Position numbers and translations under genes: made by a program. The notes beneath the pieces are model-generated. The model was given only the letters and a program-made list of their open reading frames with translations. It was not told the origin of the DNA and did not search any database. 64,000 nt of DNA from JADJOY01 sp016713535 [NCBI: Deltaproteobacteria bacterium] (GTDB taxonomy: Bacteria > JADJOY01), in assembly GCA_016713535.1 (NCBI GenBank), contig JADJOY010000009.1, forward strand, positions 124,001 to 188,000, written 5' to 3'. Shown here one piece after another: positions 8,706 to 16,179 of this stretch (position 1 is the first letter of the stretch; every line of letters starts with the position of its first letter).

Positions 8706-11084
8706 TCAAGGCGCCTTTCTCGGATACGCGATCTTCGTCGTGCCGATCCGGCCGTTGAAGGCGAACGGCGCCTGGTCGTAGTAGTCGAGCGACACGGGCG
8801 AATCCAGGTCGGTCCCGATGTCGAACGTTGCGTTCGACGTGAAGTGCAGGGACATCGCCGCCGGCACCCGACCCTGCGCCACGACCTTGCCGTCGACCTT
8901 GAGCGTGACGTCCATCGGCCCGCCGATCTTGCCGACGAGCTTGGACTCGACCTCGACGTTCACCTCTCCGGTCGGGAGCTTGGTACCGGCCTTGATCGTC
9001 GTGCGCTGGACCTCGAACAGGTTGAATTCGTAGGTCAGGATGCCGTCCTTCACGTAGCAGGTGACGCCCCCGGAGAAGCCAGCCAGCGCGTACAGCACGC
9101 CGTTCGCGTCCGCGGGCACGTCCAAGTTCATGGTCACGACGGTGTCCACCTTTCCGAGCTTGGGAGCCGCGGACTCCGGGATTCGGGTCAGCGGACCGTC
9201 GAAGGTCCACTCGGTGAGCGAGGAGGCGGGGGCGTCCTCGGGATGGAACATCGCCGTCGACCACAGACCACCGCCGATCGGAAGGTTCTTGTTCCTCGCC
9301 GACTCGAGCAGGAAGAGATCCTTCATCTCCTCCAGCTTCTGCGGATGCGTGCCAGCGAGGTCGTGCGCCTGACTCCAGTCCGCGGCGAGGTCGTAGAGCT
9401 CCCACCGGTCCGTCAGCGGCGACCACTCCTCGATGCCCTTCGGCAGCCCGCCCACCCACGGCTCACGCGGGCCCGGGGCGCCCGCGAACCAGCCGTCGTG
9501 ATAGATCCCGCGGCTCGCCATGATGTCGAAGAACTGGGTCTTGCGGCGGCCCTCCGCTCGAGGATCGCCGAACGCGTAGACCATGCTGACCCCGTCGATC
9601 GAGTCCTGTTCGAAGCCGTTGACCACCCGCGGCGGGGTGATCTTCGTCAGCTCGTAGATCGTCGGAGCGATGTCGATGACGTGGTGGAACTGAGCCCGCG
9701 GAGTCGAGCTCGCCTCGATCCGGCCAGGCCAAGCCACGGCCATCGGCTGACGGATGCCGCCGAGATAGGCGCCCATGAGCTTGGTGCCCTTGTACGGAGT
9801 GCTTCCCGCCCAGGCCCAACCGGCGTGGTACATGTTGTCGGTCTTGGGCCCGCCCAGCGCATCGAGACCGCCGAGCTCACCCAGCGCCGCGAGGTGTTGC
9901 GAGATCTTGGTCGGAATCCCGTTCTGCGCCAGCTGCTCGCTGATGGTGCCGTTGAGGCCCTCGGACGAGGAGCCGTTGTCGCCCCAGATGTAGAAGATCA
10001 GCGTGTTCTCGAGCCGCCCTTGCTTCTCGATCTCGTCGATGACGCGTCCGGCGTTGTAGTCGGCGTGCTCGGTGAACCCGGCGAAGACCTCCATCAGTCG
10101 TCGCTGGAACGGCTTTTCGTCCTCGGGAATCGAATCCCAGGCTGCCATCGACGCCGGGCGCGGCGTGAGCTGCGCATTCTGCGGGATCCACCCCTTCGCC
10201 TTGGCATTGGCGAAGACGCGCTCGCGGTACTGGTCCCAGCCGTCGTCGAACTTGCCCTTGTACTTGTCGGCCCATTCCTTCATGACCTGGTGGGGGCCGT
10301 GTGACGCTCCTGGCGCCCAGTACAGGAAGAAGGGCTTCTCCGGTGCGAGCGCCTTCTGCTCGCGGAGCCACCGGATCGCGTCCTCGGCGATGTCCTCGGT
10401 GAAGTGATAGCCCTCGTGATGCCGTTCCGTGACCGCGGTGGTGTTGCGGGTCAGGGTCGGTTCGTACTGCGAAGCCTCGCCGGCGAGGAACCCGTAGAAG
10501 TATTCGAAGCCGTATCCGGTCGGCCAATGGTCGAACGGCCCCTTGGAGGTGATCTGCTCCTCGGGCGTGTTGTGCCACTTGCCCCAGGCTCCGGTGTTGT
10601 AGCCGTAGTCTTTGAGCACCTCCGCGACGGTCGCCGACGACTTCGGGATCGTGCCGCTGAATCCGTCGAAGTCGTTGGCGATCGCCGAGATCTGCCCGTT
10701 CCCGACGCGGGTGTGATTGCGGCCGGTCAGGAGCGCTGCGCGCGTGGGTGAGCACATGGCGGTCGAATGGAAGCGGTTGAAGGAGATGCCCATGTTCGCC
10801 ACTCGATCGAGCGTCGGGGTATGGATCTCGCCGCCGTAGGTCGAAGGCGTACCCGGGCCCACGTCGTCCATCAGGATGATCAAGATGTTCGGCGCGCCCT
10901 CGGCCAGGTGCCTGGGTTCGACGCGTTTCTGGTAGGTGGATCCCTCCATCGTCAGCCCCGCCCTGGAAGCCGACGGCGTGGGCGGGAACGGCAGGATTTC
11001 CTGTGCCATCGCCATCGATGCGCACAGCACACCGAGCGACAAACCGAGGGCGGATCGCAAGAGATGCTTCAGGTAGATCATCAC
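8706..11084 (-). CDS. arylsulfatase, exported (second of a paralogous pair)
   Basis: 792 residues with two adjacent ATGs at the start, behind a GGAGA site. The signal peptide ends SMAMAQ, and the mature N-terminus (EILPFPPTPSAS) closely matches that of the adjacent sulfatase. The CSPTR signature again falls at residue 111, with MDDVGPG, GKWHNTP and WGDNGSSSEG metal and active-site segments. The C-terminal accessory beta domain is also shared. Near-identical architecture and register show a tandem duplication, now diverged. Both genes face the same way as the outer-membrane protein and DUF2092 genes upstream, so they probably belong to one regulon or operon for sulfate-ester use. Confidence 0.88.
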   Translation of the reverse strand: MMIYLKHLLRSALGLSLGVLCASMAMAQEILPFPPTPSASRAGLTMEGSTYQKRVEPRHLAEGAPNILIILMDDVGPGTPSTYGGEIHTPTLDRVANMGISFNRFHSTAMCSPTRAALLTGRNHTRVGNGQISAIANDFDGFSGTIPKSSATVAEVLKDYGYNTGAWGKWHNTPEEQITSKGPFDHWPTGYGFEYFYGFLAGEASQYEPTLTRNTTAVTERHHEGYHFTEDIAEDAIRWLREQKALAPEKPFFLYWAPGASHGPHQVMKEWADKYKGKFDDGWDQYRERVFANAKAKGWIPQNAQLTPRPASMAAWDSIPEDEKPFQRRLMEVFAGFTEHADYNAGRVIDEIEKQGRLENTLIFYIWGDNGSSSEGLNGTISEQLAQNGIPTKISQHLAALGELGGLDALGGPKTDNMYHAGWAWAGSTPYKGTKLMGAYLGGIRQPMAVAWPGRIEASSTPRAQFHHVIDIAPTIYELTKITPPRVVNGFEQDSIDGVSMVYAFGDPRAEGRRKTQFFDIMASRGIYHDGWFAGAPGPREPWVGGLPKGIEEWSPLTDRWELYDLAADWSQAHDLAGTHPQKLEEMKDLFLLESARNKNLPIGGGLWSTAMFHPEDAPASSLTEWTFDGPLTRIPESAAPKLGKVDTVVTMNLDVPADANGVLYALAGFSGGVTCYVKDGILTYEFNLFEVQRTTIKAGTKLPTGEVNVEVESKLVGKIGGPMDVTLKVDGKVVAQGRVPAAMSLHFTSNATFDIGTDLDSPVSLDYYDQAPFAFNGRIGTTKIAYPRKAP

Positions 11085-11169
11085 TGGTCTCCGAGCGAGG
11101 TAGAGATCGGCAAGAGGATCCCCCTCGTGGTCGCTTCGGTGCGGTCTCTGCGTCCCCGGTTCCGGATCG

Positions 11170-12156
11170 TCAGAACTTGAGCGCGACTTTCAGGAACACC
11201 GTGTCTCCGCGCACGCGGTTCTCGGTGTGGTACTCGCGGAGCCACTTGAGCTCCGCCATCAGGTCCTGCCCGCCGAGCTTGCGGATGTAGGAGACGACGG
11301 GGCCGACACCTGCCGTGAGGCCTTTGAAGTCACCGAGGCTGGCGCCCGGCCCGCTGTCTCCCGAGACCTGCTGGTAGTAGTACGAGGACACACCGAGACC
11401 CGAGACACCGCCCAGGAGCGGCAGGTGCTGGGCGAGGGTCCCGTCCACGTGAAACTGGTTGCCCGATCTGTAGTTGGTGGCCTCGTTCTCGTCGTTGAAG
11501 TCGAAGCCGGTGAACACCGAGACTTCACGCCCGTTCTCGGCCCCGAAGTAGATCAGCGCCAGCGTGGGCTCGGCGGTCCAGAAGTTCTTGCCGGTGTTCG
11601 CGAGCCGGCCGACCTCGTAGCTGCCGCTCGGCGCGTAGAGCGACACCCGGAAGTTCACGCTCAAGTCGGGGCTCACCGTGTAGTTCAGCATCAATGGCTG
11701 GAACACGATGTCACCGAGCCCGACGAGGCTGTCCGAGCGACCGATGGTGCGCCCGCCCCCACCCGGTCCCTCGACGACCGCGTTGGCCGACACCTCCGCC
11801 GAGAGCAGCGGGATGGTCAGCGACATCGCGTAGCTCCAGCGCTCCCCGAGCTCGATCTCGGGCCTCCAGAACGTGGTCAGGCCATACCCCACGACGGTGG
11901 CGTCGAGTCCCAGCGCGGTGTTTCCGCCGATCGGGATGGCCCGGTCAGCTCCGGCCGAGCCGCTGTAGTAAAGGACGTTGAGACGAACCAGGAGCGCCGG
12001 CTTCGGGGCCACGCCATCGATGAACGAGGCCATCGAGCCGGGGGCGTAGTGGCCGGAGCCTCCCTCCTCGGCCAACGCCGGTTGCGCGCCGCACGCGAGG
12101 GCGACGCCGCAGCCGACCGCCACCGCGACGAACCTGCGCATCCAGCCACTCTTCAT
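11170..12156 (-). CDS. outer-membrane protein of the SphA / phenol-degradation 'meta' family
   Basis: 328 residues. ATG at 12156 is chosen because AAGGAG lies upstream and a clean signal peptide follows (ending ALAEEG). The mature start, GHYAPGSMASFIDGVAP, is typical of the PF13557-type transporter/meta-pathway outer-membrane family. The rest is a series of amphipathic strands ending in Phe (LKVALKF), the usual last strand recognised by the BAM machinery. Family members are thought to help hydrophobic or aromatic compounds cross the outer membrane. Beside two arylsulfatases this suggests uptake of the sulfatase substrate or product, which is inference. Confidence 0.75.
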   Translation of the reverse strand: MKSGWMRRFVAVAVGCGVALACGAQPALAEEGGSGHYAPGSMASFIDGVAPKPALLVRLNVLYYSGSAGADRAIPIGGNTALGLDATVVGYGLTTFWRPEIELGERWSYAMSLTIPLLSAEVSANAVVEGPGGGGRTIGRSDSLVGLGDIVFQPLMLNYTVSPDLSVNFRVSLYAPSGSYEVGRLANTGKNFWTAEPTLALIYFGAENGREVSVFTGFDFNDENEATNYRSGNQFHVDGTLAQHLPLLGGVSGLGVSSYYYQQVSGDSGPGASLGDFKGLTAGVGPVVSYIRKLGGQDLMAELKWLREYHTENRVRGDTVFLKVALKF

Positions 12157-12366
12157 CTCGGCTCCTTGGAAACCCCATCGGCCGCGCCGCCACCGGCGCG
12201 ATCTTCCCGAGCTGGACCCCGAGCGGCATCGACGCGAACGAACCGCCGTTCCCCCCGGACACCCACCGTGTCGTTCGGGCCGAGGAGGACGTTCAGGACA
12301 TCCGATGCACGGCGCGGAGGATCCCCATCTCGCCAGCGCCCCCCGCCACTGCGGTTCCGGCGCCAC

Positions 12367-12900
12367 TCAGCGCGGGGGATTCACCACGACGTAGGTCGTG
12401 GAGCTGCCCGCGATCCGCGGCTGGTACCAGGTGTTGCCGCACTGCTGGTAGGCGAAGCCGTTCACGATGACGGTCGAGCAGGAGGGCGGAATCGAGTTGA
12501 CGATCGACCCGACCACGGCGGCCGTGACCACGGCCGTCGCCGTCACGGCGGCCGCCATGGCGACCGGGTGGTAGTCGTCGTGGTAGCAGCAGCCGCCCCC
12601 GTAGTACCCACCGCCGTGGTGGTCGACGTCCACGTCGACGTTCACGTTCTTGTCGACCCGCGCGTTGACGTTGACGTCCTTCTTGCTGTTGAGGTTGACG
12701 TTGCGGTCGTGGCCGCCGTCGCGACCCGCGCCGCCGCTCTTCGCTGGGTTGACGTTGCTACGGGCGCTACTGCGAACGCCTTGCGGCGCCTTGCCGCCTC
12801 CTTTGCCACCCCCCTTGGCCTGCGCGGGCAGCACCGCGCCACCACAGGCGACGACGACGGCGAGGGCGATGGACAGCGAACTTCGAAGGGTGCGGTTCAT
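12367..12900 (-). CDS. small exported Gly/Asn-rich protein, possibly DUF6515-like
   Basis: 177 residues. A signal peptide ends LPAQA. The mature protein is Gly/Lys-rich (KGGGKGGGK), then has an alternating block at about residues 68-95 (NVNLNSKKDVNVN, DKNVNVDVDVD), a His/Gly/Tyr/Cys segment, a hydrophobic Ala/Val stretch of about 25 residues and a C-terminal part containing YQQCGNTWYQP. The end resembles small proteins annotated as DUF6515 or YXWGXW-type, but I cannot confirm this. The alternating Asn-Val/Asp-Val pattern could form beta-strands or repeats exposed at the surface. It ends beside the DUF2092 gene, 10 bases apart. Confidence 0.6.
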   Translation of the reverse strand: MNRTLRSSLSIALAVVVACGGAVLPAQAKGGGKGGGKAPQGVRSSARSNVNPAKSGGAGRDGGHDRNVNLNSKKDVNVNARVDKNVNVDVDVDHHGGGYYGGGCCYHDDYHPVAMAAAVTATAVVTAAVVGSIVNSIPPSCSTVIVNGFAYQQCGNTWYQPRIAGSSTTYVVVNPPR

Positions 12901-12910
12901 GCGTCGTCTC

Positions 12911-13732
12911 CTACTTGCTCGCACTGGGTCCCGACCCGACGTCGGCGAGCACGACCTTGCCCGCGCCTGCGGGCGGATCGAACGTGAAGGTCTTGTCGTT
13001 GAACGACGGCGCCAGGTTCCAGATGTAGAGCGCCGTGTGCTGCGGGCGCGCCTCATCGGTCTTGGTCGTGATGACCAGCTTGCGCGGCAGAGGGTGGTCG
13101 CCGCGCTGGATCCAGATCTGCCAGTCCAGGTCGTCCTGGCGGAAGCCGTAGTGCCGGCAGGTCGTTCCGGCGACGGCGCTGTCACCGAAATCCGTGGCCT
13201 CGGTGATCCCATCCGCGATCCTCCCGGCGGCGCCCCACCGGAAGAGATCAGCGAGCGGCACCGTGAAGCCGTGGTCGGTCTCGAGCGTGTCGGCGAGCTG
13301 ACCGATCGTGGGCGGAGCCGGCACGGTCGCGTAGTAGTTGAGCCGCCGCGCGAAGAGCGTGAACTCCTTGCCGTCGTAGAGCCACATCCGGTCGTGCCGT
13401 TCGTTCACGACCTCCGCTCGCAGCCGGGTCGGCATCTGTGCGAGCAGGTTGGTGACGCCGCTGTACTGGACCTTCTGTCCATCCTCGAGGACGTCTTCGT
13501 CGGTGGTGGTGACCTCCACCTGAAAATCCTTCAGCGTACGCAGGTGAGCACCCATGGCTTGCAGGGCGTCCATCGCGGCCGGATCGAGGGCCGGGTCGGT
13601 GGACGACACGGCCGAGCCGGACGGTGCTGGCGCGGTGGTGCTCGGCTGCTGTGCCGAGGCGCAGGCGGCAGCCACGGTCAGAGCGACGACGATCGCGCTA
13701 CGACTCAGACGGAATCGATCGATGGACCTCAT
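12911..13732 (-). CDS. DUF2092 domain-containing predicted periplasmic protein
   Basis: 273 residues with an N-terminal signal (AAACASAQQ region; possible lipoprotein Cys). The body matches DUF2092: LRTLKDFQVEVTT near residue 65, MPTRLRAEVV, a YDGKEFTLF motif, and a late DWQIWIQRGDHPLPRKLVI segment. DUF2092 proteins are predicted to have an LolA/LppX-like half-barrel that could hold a hydrophobic ligand. It is the first gene of the minus-strand sulfatase block and diverges from the LysR gene across 158 bases, so its promoter probably shares that gap. Confidence 0.7.
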   Translation of the reverse strand: MRSIDRFRLSRSAIVVALTVAAACASAQQPSTTAPAPSGSAVSSTDPALDPAAMDALQAMGAHLRTLKDFQVEVTTTDEDVLEDGQKVQYSGVTNLLAQMPTRLRAEVVNERHDRMWLYDGKEFTLFARRLNYYATVPAPPTIGQLADTLETDHGFTVPLADLFRWGAAGRIADGITEATDFGDSAVAGTTCRHYGFRQDDLDWQIWIQRGDHPLPRKLVITTKTDEARPQHTALYIWNLAPSFNDKTFTFDPPAGAGKVVLADVGSGPSASK

Positions 13733-13853
13733 CGCTTCATCTCCTCATCCACGCTCTTCGAGCGCTCCGGCCGCGGGTTCATCGTCGCTGCGCCGTCGCC
13801 CGGTGCTCGACTTCGGCCGCCGCTTGTACGCTCCCGCTTCCGGTAGAGTCCAA

Positions 13854-13890
13854 TCCGAAATCGGAACGGGCGTGATACGTTCCGCGTATC
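13854..13890. promoter_or_regulatory. two inverted repeats in the DUF2092/LysR divergent gap, candidate LysR operator
   Basis: Two perfect inverted repeats lie side by side. TCCGA-AA-TCGGA covers 13854-13865 and GATACG-TTCCG-CGTATC covers 13874-13890, ending directly against the GTG start of the LysR gene at 13891. LysR-type regulators usually bind interrupted dyads in the gap between their gene and a divergent target. The position fits autoregulation and control of the sulfatase block. No -10 or -35 box is claimed. Confidence 0.4.
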
Positions 13891-14859
13891 GTGATCGAGT
13901 TGCGCCTGGTCCGCGACGCGCTGACGTTGGCGCGCTTCCGCAACTTCGCGCGCGCCGCCGAAGCGCTGAACACGACGCAGCCCACGCTGTCGCGCAACAT
14001 CGCGGCGCTCGAGCGCTCGCTTGGAGTACGACTCTTCGATCGGACCCGAATGGGTGTCGAGACGACCGCCTTCGGCCGCCTGCTGCTCGAGCGCGGCGCG
14101 GCCCTGCTCGGCGGCGAGGCGGAGCTGCGGCGCGAGATCGAGCTACTCGCCGGGCTGGAGGTCGGGACCCTGGTGATCGGGGCCGCGCCGTTCCCCGCCG
14201 AGATCTCGGTCGCTCCAGCGATCGCGCGGCTGATCGCTTCCCGCCCCGGTCTCCACGTGGAGCTGATCACCGCGAACCCCCAGGACATTCCAACGGCCGT
14301 GCGCGAGGGCCGGTTCCACCTCGGTCTCGCCGACCTGCGGCTGCTGGACGAAGATCAGCGGCTTCACATCGAGCCGCTGCCTCGCCACCCGATTTTCATC
14401 GCCGTCCGGCCCGGCCATCCCTTGCTCGGTCGACGGGACCTGAAGGCGGAGGACGTCTTTCGATTCCCCGTCGCCGCCACACACGTGCTGGGCCTCATCG
14501 GCACGGCGATGGCCGCCACGGGCGCGGCGGGGGCGAGCGACCCTCGTACGGGCGACTTCACACCGCCCGTCACCGTGGACTCCCTCAGCCTGGCGCGGCA
14601 GATCGCCCTGGCGAGCGACGCCCTTGCTCCGTACACCCCCGCCGTGTCGACCGATGAGTCCGCGACTCGCGGCTTGGTTCCTCTCGACTTCCATCTGCCC
14701 TGGATGCAGACGAACTACGGATTCATGCATCTGCGTGGGCGTACCCTCTCCCCGGCCGCGCAGGCCTTCATGTCGTTGGTGCGCGAGGTGGAGGCCGAGG
14801 TGGCTCGAGGCGGAACCGTCCCACCGAGCCGCCAGACACGGAGCCGCAGCCGGAAGTGA
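13891..14859 (+). CDS. LysR-family transcriptional regulator
   Basis: 322 residues. The N-terminal winged helix-turn-helix (residues 1-60) is clear: FARAAEALNTTQPTLSRNIAALE then LGVRLFDR. The substrate-binding domain follows (residues 90-300), with the usual GTLVIGAAPFPAE start. The start is GTG 13891, which sets the helix-turn-helix at the family's usual distance from the N-terminus. It diverges from the DUF2092-sulfatase block, so it is the best candidate regulator of those genes. The effector is unknown. The C-terminal 15 residues are Arg/Ser-rich. Confidence 0.9.
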   Translation: MIELRLVRDALTLARFRNFARAAEALNTTQPTLSRNIAALERSLGVRLFDRTRMGVETTAFGRLLLERGAALLGGEAELRREIELLAGLEVGTLVIGAAPFPAEISVAPAIARLIASRPGLHVELITANPQDIPTAVREGRFHLGLADLRLLDEDQRLHIEPLPRHPIFIAVRPGHPLLGRRDLKAEDVFRFPVAATHVLGLIGTAMAATGAAGASDPRTGDFTPPVTVDSLSLARQIALASDALAPYTPAVSTDESATRGLVPLDFHLPWMQTNYGFMHLRGRTLSPAAQAFMSLVREVEAEVARGGTVPPSRQTRSRSRK

Positions 14860-15040
14860 GCTCCCTCGTCCCTGGCCACCGGCCCCCCGCTGGCGGGCGG
14901 CGGAAAGCAACGTCCCGAGCGGTTGAACACACGACGAAGTTGCCGCCGCGCCACGACCTACGGCACAATCAGACCTTTCGAGGTTTCGGGTGACCAACAC
15001 CCGCGCCGAGAAGCGAACCAAATCAGCCGTTTGGCAGTGT

Positions 15041-15114
15041 GCGCCCATAGCTCAGCTGGATAGAGCGTCGGACTACGAATCCGAAGGTCGGAGGTTCGAA
15101 TCCTCTTGGGCGCG
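15041..15114 (+). tRNA. tRNA-Arg (anticodon ACG)
   Basis: Full cloverleaf: acceptor GCGCCCA pairs with TGGGCGC, D arm GCTC/GAGC, anticodon stem TCGGA/TCCGA enclosing CTACGAA, and T arm GGAGG-TTCGAAT-CCTCT. The 3' CCA is not encoded. The ACG anticodon is the substrate of TadA, whose gene starts 39 bases downstream. Confidence 0.95.
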
Positions 15115-15153
15115 CCGGGGATCGCGGAAGCGGTCCACCCCGAAGGTCCGGCC

Positions 15154-15687
15154 ATGAAGATCGACGTCGGACCCGGCGACCCGATCGCGCGGAACATCCC
15201 GCAACAGGAGGAGCTGGACCGGTCGTTCATGCAGGTGGCGATCGACGAGGCACGGCGCGCAGCCGAGCTCGGCGAGGTGCCCGTCGGCTGCGTGATCGTG
15301 GTGGCGGATCGGGTGGTGGCGCGCGGCAGCAACCGCACCGAGACCCGGCAAGACCCCACCTCGCACGCGGAGATGATCGCAGTCCGCAAGGCGACGCTTC
15401 GGTACGGCAACTGGCGACTTCCCGGAGCCACCGTTTACAGCACCCTCGAGCCTTGCCCCATGTGCATGGGGGCGTTGCTCCTGGCGCGGGTCGATCGGCT
15501 GGTCTTCGGTGCGTGGGATTCCAAGGCAGGCGCGGCCGGTTCGTTGTACGATCTGTCTCGAGACCCGCGATTGAACCACCGGATCCGGGTGATGAGCGGG
15601 ATCGAGGAAGAGACCTGCCGCAAGCTCTTGCAGTCGTTCTTCCAGGGTGTCCGGCAACGCAAGGCGAGCGAAGGGGGTCGGAAGTAA
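15154..15687 (+). CDS. tadA: tRNA-specific adenosine deaminase (A34 to inosine)
   Basis: 177 residues. The zinc-dependent deaminase motifs are intact: HAE (residues 71-73, zinc His and catalytic Glu) and PCPMC (Cys 101 and Cys 104). The enzyme converts the wobble adenosine of tRNA-Arg(ACG) to inosine so that one tRNA reads CGU, CGC and CGA. ATG 15154 is chosen because the earlier ATG at 15106 falls inside the tRNA-Arg gene. A later ATG (15229) would give a shorter, equally plausible protein. It sits in the order tadA-tRNA-Ser-ffs-dnaX-ybaB, which resembles Bacillus. Confidence 0.92.
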   Translation: MKIDVGPGDPIARNIPQQEELDRSFMQVAIDEARRAAELGEVPVGCVIVVADRVVARGSNRTETRQDPTSHAEMIAVRKATLRYGNWRLPGATVYSTLEPCPMCMGALLLARVDRLVFGAWDSKAGAAGSLYDLSRDPRLNHRIRVMSGIEEETCRKLLQSFFQGVRQRKASEGGRK

Positions 15688-15707
15688 GAGAGAGCGCAGT
15701 CAACCTT

Positions 15708-15797
15708 GGAGAGATGGCCGAGTGGCTGAAGGCGGCGGACTCGAAATCCGCTGTGGGGGCAACTCCACCGGGGGTTCAAATCCCTCTCTCTCCGCCA
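15708..15797 (+). tRNA. tRNA-Ser (anticodon CGA)
   Basis: A 90-base class II tRNA with long variable arm. Acceptor GGAGAGA pairs with TCTCTCC, the anticodon loop is CTCGAAA, the T arm is GGGGG-TTCAAAT-CCCTC, and the 3' CCA is encoded. Confidence 0.93.
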
Positions 15798-15852
15798 GGG
15801 GAACGTACGGGCCGGATCGGCCGGCCCTCGCACCAACGGTGGGATGAACCGA

Positions 15853-15945
15853 GGAGAGATGCCCGAGCGGCTGAAGGGGCACGATTGGAAATCGTGTGTA
15901 CCTCCAAAAGGGGTACCGTGGGTTCAAATCCCACTCTCTCCGCCA
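15853..15945 (+). tRNA. tRNA-Ser (anticodon GGA)
   Basis: A 93-base class II tRNA. Its acceptor stem is identical to that of the preceding tRNA-Ser (GGAGAGA/TCTCTCC). The anticodon loop is TTGGAAA, with a long variable arm containing CTCCAAAAGGGG, and CCA is encoded. Together the two tRNAs read UCG and UCC/UCU. Confidence 0.93.
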
Positions 15946-15982
15946 CGAACCGAGAATCGGGTCGCAGCATCCGCCCCTCGAA

Positions 15983-16091
15983 GGGTGGTAGCCGGGCCCC
16001 GCGCAATGGAGTTCCGTGAACCCCGTCAGGTCCGGAAGGAAGCAGCGGTAGCGGGTCTCTCCATGTGCCGCGGAAAGTCCGGTTGCCACCC
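15983..16091 (+). ncRNA. ffs: small signal recognition particle RNA (4.5S type)
   Basis: Contains the conserved SRP hairpin GTCAGGTCCGGAAGGAAGCAGC (given here as the two parts GTCAGGTCCGG and AAGGAAGCAGC), the Ffh-binding core. The outer ends pair: GGGTGG at 15983 with CCACCC ending 16091, and inner GCCGGG with TCCGGT. The position just before dnaX is a conserved location for this RNA. Confidence 0.9.
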
Positions 16092-16179
16092 TTGGGGGGG
16101 TGGCGCCCGGTTCCGTCGGGTCGCTCTCTCGGCGCGGGGGCTCTCGTCCCCGCGCCAGCAGTGTCGTTAGGATTCCGGC

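Noticed and set aside
6229-11000. Very long open frames on the plus strand opposite both sulfatases (about 800 and 490 codons)
   Set aside because: They are antisense shadows of the high-GC third-codon bias of the sulfatase genes and lack ribosome-binding sites or family features.
15106-15154. Earlier in-frame ATG for tadA
   Set aside because: It lies inside the tRNA-Arg acceptor stem; the downstream ATG fits the family length.
16100-16170. Possible RNase P RNA, from the phrase GGAAAGTCCGG near 16072
   Set aside because: The context is the pairing end of the SRP RNA, and the other conserved RNase P segments are missing.
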